Shown piece after piece: positions 47,659 to 57,176 of a DNA stretch of 64,000 nucleotides. Under the pieces are notes generated by a model that did not search any database, had not been told where the DNA came from, and saw nothing but the letters and a program-made list of their open reading frames with translations. Location: the NCBI RefSeq assembly GCF_003054705.1, contig NZ_QAYX01000025.1, positions 1 to 64,000 of the forward strand, written 5' to 3'. This DNA is from Opitutus sp. ER46. Lineage in GTDB: Bacteria > Verrucomicrobiota > Verrucomicrobiia > Opitutales > Opitutaceae. The position numbers and the translations under genes are program-made. The number at the start of each line of letters is the position of its first letter. Positions within the stretch are counted from its first letter, which is position 1.

Positions 47659-48648
47659 ATGCCGACTGCCGAACACGTCATCCTGCGGGAACTTCTGGCC
47701 CACGAGCCCAACTGGGTTTCGGGCGCGACGCTGGCCGCCAAGATTGGCGTGAGCCGTGTCGCCGTCTGGCAGCACATGGAGAAGCTGCGGGCGGCGGGGT
47801 TCGCCTTCGAGGCCCAGCGTTCGCATGGCTACCGGATCGCCGAGAAGCCGCGGACGCTTCACGCCACGTTGATCGAGACGCAGCTCAAGGTGCGCCCCAA
47901 GGGGTTCTCCATGATCGTGCTCGATACGGTCGACAGCACCAACGACGAGGCGGCCCGCCAACTCGCGGGCGGACGGCCGACCCCCTTCGCCGTGCTGGCT
48001 CGCCGACAGACGCGCGGCCGGGGCCGTTTCGGCCGCACCTGGCACAGTGACTCCAGCGCCAACGTCTACGCCAGTTTCGCCTTTCGTCCGCGCGTGATTC
48101 CGGACCGCATGCAGACGTTCACCCTGTGGATGGGGGTGAACATCTGCGCCTTCCTCGAGAACTTCGCCAAGGTGCACCCCGGCATCAAGTGGCCCAACGA
48201 CATCGTCTTCGACGGGCGCAAGGCCGGCGGCATGCTGACTGAGGCACGGGTCGACGCGGATCAGATCCGCGATCTGGTCTTTGGCCTCGGGCTCAACGTG
48301 AACAGCGCGTCCTCGGCCTGGCCGGAGGAGCTCTCCCGTCGGGCCGTCTCGCTTTCCCAGCTCACCGGTGGCGACCTCGATCTCAATCGTTTTGCCGCGG
48401 CGCTGGTCGGGCGGGTGCTCCTGGCGTATCGCAAGTTCAGCGACGCCGATCACCTCGAGACGTTCGCCGACCTCTGGAACCATTACGACGTCCTGCGCGG
48501 CACCCCGGTCTCGCTCCACGAAGCCGGGCGCCGCCATCAGGGCATTGCGGCCGGCGTGGACGACGACGGGGCGCTCCTCCTGCGCGACGATCGTGGCCGC
48601 GTGCAACGTTTTCGCGCCGGCGAGGTGACGATCGACAAGGCCTCCTGA
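47659..48648 (+). CDS. birA: biotin-protein ligase and biotin operon repressor
   Basis: 329 residues from ATG 47659; the longer frame upstream to 47578 has no support. An N-terminal winged helix (WVSGATLAAKIGVSRVAVWQHMEKLRAAGFAFEAQRSHGYRI) marks the bifunctional type. The ligase core has VDSTNDEA, RRQTRGRGRFGRTWHS (biotinyl-AMP loop), IKWPNDIVFDGRKAGGMLTEA and LGLNVNS, with the C-terminal SH3-like domain (GIAAGVDDDGALLLRD). It attaches biotin to carboxylase carrier domains and probably represses biotin synthesis genes, which are not in the window. Confidence 0.94.
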   Translation: MPTAEHVILRELLAHEPNWVSGATLAAKIGVSRVAVWQHMEKLRAAGFAFEAQRSHGYRIAEKPRTLHATLIETQLKVRPKGFSMIVLDTVDSTNDEAARQLAGGRPTPFAVLARRQTRGRGRFGRTWHSDSSANVYASFAFRPRVIPDRMQTFTLWMGVNICAFLENFAKVHPGIKWPNDIVFDGRKAGGMLTEARVDADQIRDLVFGLGLNVNSASSAWPEELSRRAVSLSQLTGGDLDLNRFAAALVGRVLLAYRKFSDADHLETFADLWNHYDVLRGTPVSLHEAGRRHQGIAAGVDDDGALLLRDDRGRVQRFRAGEVTIDKAS

Positions 48649-48856
48649 CCCGACCTTCGGGAAAATACCGGACCCACGCCGGCGCGCCCTTGTCCAACGC
48701 CGTCGTCCGGCAAGTTGCGTTCCGCTGCCATTCTCTGGCATCACCATGCCGGCCGAAGCCTTGGCTCTCGCGATTGCCGCCCGGGACTGAGGCTCACGCC
48801 GCGCTTGCCGCGCCCGTCACTCCCTCATTCCCTCAGCCAAACCTCCGCTCTCGTCC

Positions 48857-49879
48857 ATGTCCGATCCTCAACCGCCCGCGATTGAAGTCTCCCATCTGGT
48901 GAAGACTTACGCCGGCGTTTCGGCCGTGAGTGACATCAGCTTCACCGTGGCGCAGGGCGAGATCATCGGGTTCCTCGGGCCCAACGGCGCCGGCAAGTCG
49001 ACGACGATGCGTATCCTCACCGGGTACCTGCCCGCCACCTCCGGCTCGGTCCGCATCTGCGGCGTACCGGTGGCGACGCACCCGGACGAGATCAAGCGCC
49101 GCATTGGCTACATGCCGGAGAACAACCCGCTGCCCGAGGACATGCGGGTTTCGGAGTATCTCTATTTTCGCGGCCGCCTGAAGGAGGTGCCACGGCGGAA
49201 GCTTGGCCCGCGGATCGATGAAGTGCTCGAGATCTGCGACCTGAAGCGCGTTCGCCACAAGATCATCGGCCAGCTCTCGAAGGGCTACCGGCAGCGCGTG
49301 GGCATTGCCGAGGCGATCCTGGCCGAACCGCCGGTGATCATCATGGACGAGCCGACCATCGGCCTCGATCCGCACCAGATTCTCATCGTCCGCGACCTCA
49401 TCTCGAGCCTGCGCGGCCGGATGACGGTGATCATCTCGTCGCACATCCTGCCCGAGATCGAGATGACCTGCGACCGCGTGCTGATCATCAACCAGGGCCG
49501 CGTGGTGGCCCAGGGCACGCCGGCCGAACTGCGCCGCGAGATCCTGGGCCGCACCGCCTACGAACTCGAGGTGGCGGGCGACCTGGCCGCGCTGCCTCAG
49601 GTGGTGGCCGCGGCGGACGCGAGCCTCCGGATCGAGTCCGACGAGGAGGCCGGCACCCCCGGGTTCCGTCGGGTGCGGGTGACCACCGATCGCGACGAGG
49701 ACATCGGCGAGCCGATTTTGCAGGCGCTGTTGGCGCGCCAGTTTCGCGTGCGCGCCCTGAGTCGCGCCCATCCGACCCTCGAGGATGTCTTCCTGGCAGC
49801 CACCCGTCGCAGCTGGGATGTCCTGGTGCCGTCCGCCGGCCGGACGAACCCGCCGATCCCCCGAACCCCGCAGGCATGA
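48857..49879 (+). CDS. gldA: ABC transporter ATPase, GldA-like
   Basis: 340 residues. Walker A LGPNGAGKSTTMR, Q-loop YMPENNPLPEDM, variant signature LSKGYRQRVGIAEAIL (Lys in place of Gly in LSGGQ), Walker B VIIMDEPTIGLDP, H-loop SSHIL. A C-terminal extension (about 225-340) resembles the DUF4162 tail of ABC-2 ATPases, and ends in a Pro-rich stretch. It is the first gene of a five-gene co-directional cluster with spacings of 37, 39, 22 and 34 bp, which I infer to be one operon. GldA-like by context, not proven motility. Confidence 0.88.
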   Translation: MSDPQPPAIEVSHLVKTYAGVSAVSDISFTVAQGEIIGFLGPNGAGKSTTMRILTGYLPATSGSVRICGVPVATHPDEIKRRIGYMPENNPLPEDMRVSEYLYFRGRLKEVPRRKLGPRIDEVLEICDLKRVRHKIIGQLSKGYRQRVGIAEAILAEPPVIIMDEPTIGLDPHQILIVRDLISSLRGRMTVIISSHILPEIEMTCDRVLIINQGRVVAQGTPAELRREILGRTAYELEVAGDLAALPQVVAAADASLRIESDEEAGTPGFRRVRVTTDRDEDIGEPILQALLARQFRVRALSRAHPTLEDVFLAATRRSWDVLVPSAGRTNPPIPRTPQA

Positions 49880-49916
49880 TGCGCGGCCGCGCTCACCGAT
49901 TCGACGCCCTTTTCCG

Positions 49917-50678
49917 ATGAAGCACTTCCCGACGCTCCTCAGTCACGAGATCCGGATGCTGCTGGTTTCCCCGGCCACGTACTTCGCGGCGACGCTGTTC
50001 CTGGCGTTCATGGGGCTGATCTTTTCCCAGATCCTCGACCAATACAGCGGGGCCGCGCAGGATACCTCGCCGGCGTACGTCTTCTTCCACCTGTTCTGGC
50101 TGCCGGTGTGCGTGATGGTGCCGCTGCTGACGATGAAGTGCTTCGCGGAGGAGCGCCGGTTGGGGACGATTGAGACCCTATTGACGACGCCGGTGACCAC
50201 GACCGAGGTGGTGCTCGGCAAGTTCGGCGCGGCCTACCTGCTCTATCTCGCCCTCTGGGCTACCACGGGCGGCTTCTTCTACATCCTGCATAAGTTCTCC
50301 GCCGATCCCCGCTTCCTGGATCCGGGACCCCTCGTGGGTGGCTATGTTTTCGTGGCGGTCTCGGGCCTCTTCTTTGTGGCGATCGGAGTCTTCGCGAGCT
50401 CGCTCACGCGCAACCAATCGGTCGCGGCGGTGCTCGCCTGCGTGATGCTCGGCATGCTCATCCTGGGCGGCAGCGTCCTCTCGACGTCGGCCTGGCTCGA
50501 ACAGGACATGTTCCAACCGGTGAAGACCGGGCTGGAGTACGCACGGGTGTTCACGCACCGGGATGATTTCACCCGCGGCATCATCGACACGCGCCAACTG
50601 CTCTTCTACCTCAGCGGCACCGTGGTGACGCTGATCTTCAGCATCCTCGGCGTGGAGGCCAAACTGCTGCACGCCTGA
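49917..50678 (+). CDS. gldF: ABC-2 type permease, GldF-like
   Basis: 253 residues from ATG 49917 (MKHFPTLLSHEIRMLLVSPATYF). Six membrane segments can be traced, e.g. TYFAATLFLAFMGLIFSQIL, AYVFFHLFWLPVCVMVPLLTM, LYLALWATTGGFFYIL, VFVAVSGLFFVAIGVFASSL. The cytoplasmic CFAEERRLGTIETLLTTPVTTTEVVLGKFGA is the ABC-2 coupling motif. It should pair with the upstream ATPase. Confidence 0.9.
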   Translation: MKHFPTLLSHEIRMLLVSPATYFAATLFLAFMGLIFSQILDQYSGAAQDTSPAYVFFHLFWLPVCVMVPLLTMKCFAEERRLGTIETLLTTPVTTTEVVLGKFGAAYLLYLALWATTGGFFYILHKFSADPRFLDPGPLVGGYVFVAVSGLFFVAIGVFASSLTRNQSVAAVLACVMLGMLILGGSVLSTSAWLEQDMFQPVKTGLEYARVFTHRDDFTRGIIDTRQLLFYLSGTVVTLIFSILGVEAKLLHA

Positions 50679-50717
50679 TCCCGGCGGATCCCCAACGTCA
50701 TCCTTCCTTCGATCGCC

Positions 50718-52211
50718 GTGCCCTTCTTCGAAAGCTTCCGCGCCGTCCGCTGGCTCCGCACGATGAACCTCGTGCTGCAGGCCGTGTTGTTCCTGACCTT
50801 CGTGGGCGGACTCAACTACCTCGCGCGGAACCACGCCTCACGCATCGACCTCACCCGCTACCGCCGGTACTCCCTGTCGCCCGAGACGCTGTCCTACCTG
50901 AAGAACCTCAAGCAGACGGTGCACATCTACGCGACGGTGACCGACGATACCGAGATTCCCGTCGAGGTGCGCGGCCTGCTCGACGAGTTCGTACACGCGG
51001 CGGATTCCTCGCGCGGCCAGATCAAGTTCGAGATCGTCAACGTGTACCAGGACCGGCGCCGGGCGGAACAGCTTGGGCTCGAGCAGCCGAACGTCCTCCT
51101 CCTGGTCTGCGGCGAGAACCCCCGCGCGGTGCGGGTCGATGAACTCTACCGCATGCGCAACGAGGGCGGCCGGCCGGTGCCGGAAGCCTTCATCGGCGAG
51201 CAGGTGCTGACGGCGGCCGTGCTCGACGTCTCCTCCCCGGAACGCCAGCACATCTACTTTCTCGTCGGCCATGGCGAACTGCAGCCGGACGACACCAATC
51301 CGGCGCGAGGGCTTTCCTCCCTGCGCAACGAGCTGCAGATCCGTAATTTCAAGGTCGATACCGTGGATCTCTCCATCTCGAAGATCCCCGACGAGGCGGC
51401 GCTGCTGGTCGCGGTCGCACCGCAGTCCCGCTACAGCAAGGCGGAGCAGGAGAAGCTCCGGCAGTACCTGAGCACCAATGCGGGCCGGCTGCTCCTGCTG
51501 CTATCCCCGGGCATCAATGCCTCCCAGCTCGGGCTCGATGACCTGCTGCTCGACTGGGGAGTGTTGGTTTACGACGACGTGATCTGCGAGACCGACCCGG
51601 TCTATCGCACGGACGATGGCGACCTGATCGTGAAGCACTACGATCCGAAGCACCCGATCTCGCAGCCGCTGATCAACTACAACTTCTACCTTCGGCTCGG
51701 CTACACCCGCACCGTCTATCCCGACCCGAGCAAGGCCGCCGGCAGCGGGCTTACCACCACGACGATCGCGGCTGCCTCGCCGACCGCCTGGGGCGAGGTG
51801 GGGCACCGCGTGGGCCTCCAGCCCAAGTCCACGAACCCCGGCAACACGCATCCGATCCCCGGGCTCAAGCCCGAGGGCCAGCTTGGCGTCGTCGTCGCCT
51901 CGGAACGCGTCGCGCCCCGTGGCAACCTCGCCTTCAGCGTGCGCGCCGGCCGCGTGGTCGTGTTCGGCTCGGGTGACTTCGTGGCCAACCAGCGCATCAA
52001 CACCGCCGGCAACGAAGCGCTCTTCCTGAGCGCGGTGAACTGGGCCGTGGAGCGGGACGCTCAGCTCAACGTCCCGGCGCGCCCGATCCAGCGCTTCCAG
52101 CTTTCGTTGAGCGCGGCCGACCTGAACCGGCTCAACTACACGCTGTGGTTCGCCCTTCCCGGCACCATGGCACTGCTCGGTCTCATCGTGTACTGGACCC
52201 GGCGCAAATAA
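50718..52211 (+). CDS. gldG: GldG-family substrate-binding-like ABC component
   Basis: 497 residues from GTG 50718. One membrane helix near the N-terminus (LVLQAVLFLTFVGGLNYLAR), a large periplasmic GldG/DUF-type domain (IDLTRYRRYSLSPETLSYLKNLKQTVHIYATVTDD; VYFLVGHGELQPDD-like IYFLVGHGELQPDD; VFGSGDFVANQ), and a C-terminal helix (YTLWFALPGTMALLGLIVYWTRRK). This topology is that of GldG, a partner of GldA and GldF. It probably binds or presents the exported substrate. Confidence 0.88.
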   Translation: MPFFESFRAVRWLRTMNLVLQAVLFLTFVGGLNYLARNHASRIDLTRYRRYSLSPETLSYLKNLKQTVHIYATVTDDTEIPVEVRGLLDEFVHAADSSRGQIKFEIVNVYQDRRRAEQLGLEQPNVLLLVCGENPRAVRVDELYRMRNEGGRPVPEAFIGEQVLTAAVLDVSSPERQHIYFLVGHGELQPDDTNPARGLSSLRNELQIRNFKVDTVDLSISKIPDEAALLVAVAPQSRYSKAEQEKLRQYLSTNAGRLLLLLSPGINASQLGLDDLLLDWGVLVYDDVICETDPVYRTDDGDLIVKHYDPKHPISQPLINYNFYLRLGYTRTVYPDPSKAAGSGLTTTTIAAASPTAWGEVGHRVGLQPKSTNPGNTHPIPGLKPEGQLGVVVASERVAPRGNLAFSVRAGRVVVFGSGDFVANQRINTAGNEALFLSAVNWAVERDAQLNVPARPIQRFQLSLSAADLNRLNYTLWFALPGTMALLGLIVYWTRRK

Positions 52212-52233
52212 CCTCCCGTCCCCCCTTCCTCCC

Positions 52234-54201
52234 GTGCGTACCAAAGTCACGCTGGTTCTCATCTTCCTCAACGTCGCCCTGTTCTTCTTCATCTTCCGGT
52301 TCGAACGGGCCTGGCGCACCGAGGACGCGTTGCGCGAGGCGCGCCGTCGGGTCCTCGGCGCCGAGACGACGGAGATCCGCACCTTGTCCGTGACCAGCAC
52401 GACTGCGACCGGCGCGTCCTACACCATGGTGCGCCAGCGCGACGTCTGGGTGCTCACCGATCCGCTCGACTGGCCGGCCAACCAGTACGCCGCGCAGAAC
52501 ATCGTCGCCCAGCTGCAGCTGCTGGAGAACGAGACCAGCTTTGCCGTCAGCGACATCCTCAAGAGTGGCCGGTCGCTGGCCGACTACGGCCTGGACAAAC
52601 CGCGCCTCACGGTGGCCTTCACCTCGAGCGCGGGTGGGGCGGCCACCGCCTCCGGGGCGCCCGCCGCGGGACCACGTACCGTCCTCCAGATCGGTGACTC
52701 CACCAACATGGGGAACCGCTTTTACGTGCTCTCACCGGACGGCAGCCGCGTCCACGTCGTCGGCCGCGCCCTCATCGACGCCATCTCCGTCCCGCTCGAC
52801 CAGCTTCGGGCCGATGCGCTCCTCACGATCGAAGTGTTCGAGGCGCGGGCGCTCAGCGTCCAGACCAGCGGCGCCCGCGTGCGCATTCGCCGCGAAAGCG
52901 GCAGCTGGCTCTTCGACACGATCGTCAACGCGCGGGCCAGCCGCATCGAGATGGACCTCACCATCAAGGAGCTGAACCGGCTGCGGGCGAAGTCGTTTCC
53001 GCCCAATCCGCCCGCGGTGCTGCCTTCGTCGGCGCCGACCCTGCGCGTGACGCTCGATGGGACGAACCGGAGCGAAACGCTGTTTCTCGGCGAGCCGGTG
53101 CGTCCCGCCGGTGGCGAGGGCGCGGGGGCTGCGGCCAAGGAAACCGAGTACTACGCCCAGCTGATGAACGGGAACAGCGTGCGCTCGCCGGTGTTCACCG
53201 TGGTCGTGCCGAGCGGAACCAACAGTCTCCTCGAGCGGTTGCAGCAGGCGCAGACCGAGTTGCGCGAGCGCCGCATCGTGGATTTTGATCCGCTGGCGGT
53301 CACCTCGGTCACGCTCGCCGCCCCGAACCAGCCTTCGCTCACGCTGCAGCGCCTCGATCCCAACGCGCCCAACAGCACCTGGCATCTGGTGCGGGAATCA
53401 GAGAATGCCGGGCGGCCCCAGACCCTCGCCGCCGAGAGTGTCGCGGTACGCCAGTTGCTGGACCGGCTGAGCCTGCTCTCCGCCACCCGCTTCGAGAGCG
53501 ACGCTCCGTCCAGCGCGCAGATCGAGGCCTGGGGCTTCAACCGTCCGGAGCGTGAGATCACCATCATGACCAGCACCGCGCCGGGGGCGGCGAACCGGCC
53601 GACCATCCTGCAGTTGGGCACCGACAAAGCGGGGGCGGTGTTTGCCCGCGTCGGGCGGCCGACTGATCCCTGGCGGTCGGTGTATGCGGTGGATGTCGAT
53701 CTCGGGCGGGACTTCCCCGTCGACATCGCCTCGTGGCGCGACCGCACGATCCGCGAATTGCCGGCCACCGCGCGCATCGCGGCCCTCAAACTCACCGATC
53801 TCACCACCCAGAAGGTGGTCTTCGAGACCACGTTTGGCCCGGATGGCGCGCCGACCGTCGCACCGCGCGATCCCACCGCGCTTGGCAAGCTCCTGCCGGC
53901 ACTGCGGACCTTGCGCGCGAAACGTTTCGTGCGCGACCGGTTCGTCGACCAGATGCTGCTCGCCGGCGACGACCGCACCTGGCGGTACCAGCTCGACCTC
54001 ACCGTGGCGCTGCCGGCGGGGGGCGCGGAACAGACGAGCACGAGCACGCTTTTCCTGACTGACCGGGTGGGCGGCGCCCAGCAACTCGCCGGGTCGCGTG
54101 AGTTCGACGTCGTGTTCGAGGTGGAGCAGCCGTTCCTCGACGGTCTCTGGAGCGTCGGCTACGGCGCGCGGGATCCTGGTCCACAGGAGAAGAAACCGTG
54201 A
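52234..54201 (+). CDS. DUF4340 domain protein
   Basis: 655 residues from GTG 52234. An N-terminal membrane anchor (VTLVLIFLNVALFFFIFRFERAW) precedes a long periplasmic region with repeats of the DUF4340 type (VRQRDVWVLTDPLDWPANQYAAQNIVAQLQLLENETSFAVSDI, then VLQIGDSTNMGNRFYVLSPDGSRVHVVG). DUF4340 proteins regularly follow GldG genes in ABC clusters, and this one lies 22 bp behind it. Function unknown; likely an accessory subunit of the same envelope complex. Confidence 0.85.
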   Translation: MRTKVTLVLIFLNVALFFFIFRFERAWRTEDALREARRRVLGAETTEIRTLSVTSTTATGASYTMVRQRDVWVLTDPLDWPANQYAAQNIVAQLQLLENETSFAVSDILKSGRSLADYGLDKPRLTVAFTSSAGGAATASGAPAAGPRTVLQIGDSTNMGNRFYVLSPDGSRVHVVGRALIDAISVPLDQLRADALLTIEVFEARALSVQTSGARVRIRRESGSWLFDTIVNARASRIEMDLTIKELNRLRAKSFPPNPPAVLPSSAPTLRVTLDGTNRSETLFLGEPVRPAGGEGAGAAAKETEYYAQLMNGNSVRSPVFTVVVPSGTNSLLERLQQAQTELRERRIVDFDPLAVTSVTLAAPNQPSLTLQRLDPNAPNSTWHLVRESENAGRPQTLAAESVAVRQLLDRLSLLSATRFESDAPSSAQIEAWGFNRPEREITIMTSTAPGAANRPTILQLGTDKAGAVFARVGRPTDPWRSVYAVDVDLGRDFPVDIASWRDRTIRELPATARIAALKLTDLTTQKVVFETTFGPDGAPTVAPRDPTALGKLLPALRTLRAKRFVRDRFVDQMLLAGDDRTWRYQLDLTVALPAGGAEQTSTSTLFLTDRVGGAQQLAGSREFDVVFEVEQPFLDGLWSVGYGARDPGPQEKKP

Positions 54202-54235
54202 CCGCCCGGGGGTTCGCGCCCGCTTGAACTCCGCC

Positions 54236-57109
54236 ATGAAGCCCTTTCGTCGCTTCCTGCAGGAGGCTCTGCGCCAGGTGGCGGGGGCAGGCGTGACCTT
54301 TCTGTTTTACATGCTGTGGACGGCGCTCGCGGTCGTCGCGTTCGCGCAGGTCTACATCCTCACGCACAACGAGCTCGCGCTGCCCGGCTTCCTGCTGCGG
54401 CGCATCGAGGCGCGGCTGGAGGAGACCGGGATGCGCGCGTCGTTCGAACGCGCGGTGTTCGACCCGACCGGACGCATCCTCGTCGAGTCGCCCAAGCTGT
54501 TCCTGCCGGGCTATTCCGATCCGGTGGTGACCGCGAAGGCCGCCTACGTGGGGCTCAATCCCTGGCGGCTCGCCGTTGGCCAGTTCGAACCCGACGAGAT
54601 CCGCCTGATCGCGGGCGCGCTGCAGGTGCCGGCCATGCTCTCGCCAAGCGGTCGGAGCGAGCCGCTGGTGCGCGATATCGATGCCCTGCTGCTGCCGAGC
54701 GATCGCGAACTGCGCATCCGGCAGATCAGCGCGCGCGTGAACGGTCTCGTCGTCTCCCTCCACGGTTCCGTGGCCCTGCCGCGGGGCGCCGCCGGTGCCC
54801 GGAGCGATCTCGGCGCCCGGCTGCGCACCGGCTTTCCCGAGTACTGCAAGAACGCGCTGGAGTGGACCCGGCAGCTCAGCGCGCTGGAACAGCCGGTGCT
54901 CGACATCGCGCTGGAGCCGTCGGCCACCCGCCTGGCCCTCGTGACGCTGGAGCTGACCGCGCGGGGGCTGCAGGTGGAGAAACCGGTGCCCGTGTCGGTG
55001 CAGCGCTTCCGCGTGACGACCCTGTTTCCGCTCTGGGGCGAGGACACGTCGGCCACCCACCTCGATGTGCAGGCCGACGAGGTGCGAGCGCCCGGTTCGG
55101 TGGTGGTGCGCAATTTGCACGCGGACCTGCGCGCCCGGCTGCACCCCAAGGCCAGGCGGCTGGAACCGGTGGAACTTCGGGCCTCGGCCGACTCCGTGCA
55201 GACGCCGGAGGGGACGGTGCTGGATGTCTCCGGGACCTTCCGGCCGTTGTCACTTTCGGCCTGGGAAGCGGACCTGGCGGCGCGGCTCCTCGATTCGCGG
55301 CTTGGCGTAAAGGGCGAAGTCGACCTCAACCTGAAGACGGCGCAGCTGCAGGCCGCGGGTGAGATCTCGCCCCGGGTGCTCGACATCGTGAACCAGCACA
55401 CGCGCGTCGACGTGCGGAAGTACTTCGATTTTGACGCGCTCCAATTGGGGCGGGCCGACGTGACGATCGGGCCCGGATGGCGGTTCCAGCGGCTGACGGC
55501 GAGCGTCGCGCTCCAGGGAATTCACGCCTACGGGATCACGATGGAAGACGGGTATGCCGTCGTGGAGCTGGATCCGCAGCGCTTCTATGCCCCGGTGGCC
55601 TACGCCCGCATCGGCGAGAACTACGCCCACGGCAGCTACGAGCACATTTTTGCGACGCACGAGTATCGCTTTCTCCTCGATGGCCGGCTGCGGCCGCTGG
55701 CGATCTCCGGGTGGTTCCATGACTGGTGGCCGCGCTTCTTCCGGCGTTTTGATTTTCCCGTGGCCCCGCCGCCCGCGAGTGTCGACGTGCATGGTTTCTG
55801 GCGGGAGGGACGACGGACCAGTGTCTTCGTCTTCGCCGACAGCCCCTCGCCGGTGATCCTGGGCCAGCCGCTGCAGCGTGTCAGAACCCGCCTGTTCATC
55901 CGCCCGGGCTTCTACGACGGGCTGGAAATCTTTGGCGTCGATCCTACCGGGGGGAGGGTGCAGGGGACTTTCGCCGTGACGACGGACGTCGAATCCGCGG
56001 AGGTGCGCGCGTTTGAGTTCGACGGAAAGTCGACGGTGCCGCTCGAGGTGGCGGCGCGGATGATCGGTCCGGTGAGCGACCCGGTGCTGGGACCGTTCCA
56101 AGTGGCGAAGGCGCCGACCGTCACCGCCCGGGGACGCTTTGACGGCCCGGGCGCGCCGGCTCCGCGTCACTCGAGCCTGGATCTGCGGGCCCAGAGTACG
56201 GGCGAATTCAAGTATCACCACCTGCGCTTCGAGGACGCCGTGTTCACGGCGGTGCTGCGCGATGACGAACTCACGGTGGAGGGCGTCGAGGCCAAGTTTG
56301 CCGGCGGGACGGCGCGCGGGAAGGCGAAGGTCACCGGTTTGGGCACCCAGCGCCGGCTGGCCGTGCAAGGGACCGTGGCGGACGCAAGCCTGGGCGCGGC
56401 CGTGGCGGCGCTGCAGAACTTCTCGGCCGAGCGGAAAGGGTTGCCGAACCCGCCGGCGGGAAAATTCGTGCAGGAGAAGGCGAACGTCCGGGTGGACCTG
56501 GTGGCCTCGGTGGAGGGCGACTACAGCGCTCCGCTCAGCTTTCAGGGCGAGGGCAACGCGGTCCTGCGTGGCCCCGAAATTGGCGAGGTGGCGCTGTTCG
56601 GCCCGCTGTCGGAACTGCTCAAGTTCACCGCCCTGCGTTTCACGACCGGCCACGCGACGATGAAGCTGAACGGGGCCAAGCTGCTGTTCCCCGATGTGAA
56701 GTTCCGGGGCGCGAACTCTGGCATCGACGCGCATGGCGAGTACGCCTTCGACCGGCAGCAACTCGATTTCCGGGCCAAGGTTTATCCGTTCCAGGAAAGC
56801 GACAACGTGCTGAAGAGCGTGGTGGGCGTGGTGCTCACGCCATTCTCGATGATCTTCGAGGTGAAGCTGACGGGTACGCTCGAGAAGCCGGATTGGACCT
56901 TTGTGCGCGGGCCGACGAATTTCCTGCGTTCGCTGGCCGGCGATTCTGAACCGACGCCGCCGGCGGCCCCGGCCAACGGCACTGCGCCCAGCACCCCTGC
57001 GAACGGCACCCCACCGGCGAAGCCGGCGACGGCGGAAGCGCCGCGGGGCGAACTGCCGGAAGTACGTTTCCCCCCACCGGCGCCCACGCCGCAGCCGGAA
57101 AAGAAATAG
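54236..57109 (+). CDS. AsmA/TamB-like envelope protein
   Basis: 957 residues from ATG 54236 with one N-terminal membrane helix (VTFLFYMLWTALAVVAFAQVYIL) and a long beta-rich region. The last 300 residues have the AsmA-like pattern: FKYHHLRFEDAVFTAVLRDDELTVEGVEAKFAGGTARGKAKV, GEVALFGPLSELLKFTALRFTTGHATMKLNG and VKSVVGVVLTPFSMIFEVKLTGTLEKPDW. It ends in a Pro/Ala-rich disordered tail. AsmA-type proteins are proposed lipid bridges between membranes. Its place at the end of the GldA-GldG-DUF4340 operon suggests a role in envelope transport. Confidence 0.8.
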   Translation: MKPFRRFLQEALRQVAGAGVTFLFYMLWTALAVVAFAQVYILTHNELALPGFLLRRIEARLEETGMRASFERAVFDPTGRILVESPKLFLPGYSDPVVTAKAAYVGLNPWRLAVGQFEPDEIRLIAGALQVPAMLSPSGRSEPLVRDIDALLLPSDRELRIRQISARVNGLVVSLHGSVALPRGAAGARSDLGARLRTGFPEYCKNALEWTRQLSALEQPVLDIALEPSATRLALVTLELTARGLQVEKPVPVSVQRFRVTTLFPLWGEDTSATHLDVQADEVRAPGSVVVRNLHADLRARLHPKARRLEPVELRASADSVQTPEGTVLDVSGTFRPLSLSAWEADLAARLLDSRLGVKGEVDLNLKTAQLQAAGEISPRVLDIVNQHTRVDVRKYFDFDALQLGRADVTIGPGWRFQRLTASVALQGIHAYGITMEDGYAVVELDPQRFYAPVAYARIGENYAHGSYEHIFATHEYRFLLDGRLRPLAISGWFHDWWPRFFRRFDFPVAPPPASVDVHGFWREGRRTSVFVFADSPSPVILGQPLQRVRTRLFIRPGFYDGLEIFGVDPTGGRVQGTFAVTTDVESAEVRAFEFDGKSTVPLEVAARMIGPVSDPVLGPFQVAKAPTVTARGRFDGPGAPAPRHSSLDLRAQSTGEFKYHHLRFEDAVFTAVLRDDELTVEGVEAKFAGGTARGKAKVTGLGTQRRLAVQGTVADASLGAAVAALQNFSAERKGLPNPPAGKFVQEKANVRVDLVASVEGDYSAPLSFQGEGNAVLRGPEIGEVALFGPLSELLKFTALRFTTGHATMKLNGAKLLFPDVKFRGANSGIDAHGEYAFDRQQLDFRAKVYPFQESDNVLKSVVGVVLTPFSMIFEVKLTGTLEKPDWTFVRGPTNFLRSLAGDSEPTPPAAPANGTAPSTPANGTPPAKPATAEAPRGELPEVRFPPPAPTPQPEKK

Positions 57110-57176
57110 GGCGGGCCGGCGGGCGGCGACGCCGGCTTGTCTCGTGCCGGCTTCTCGGTTTTTTCGCTGGTTCTCC

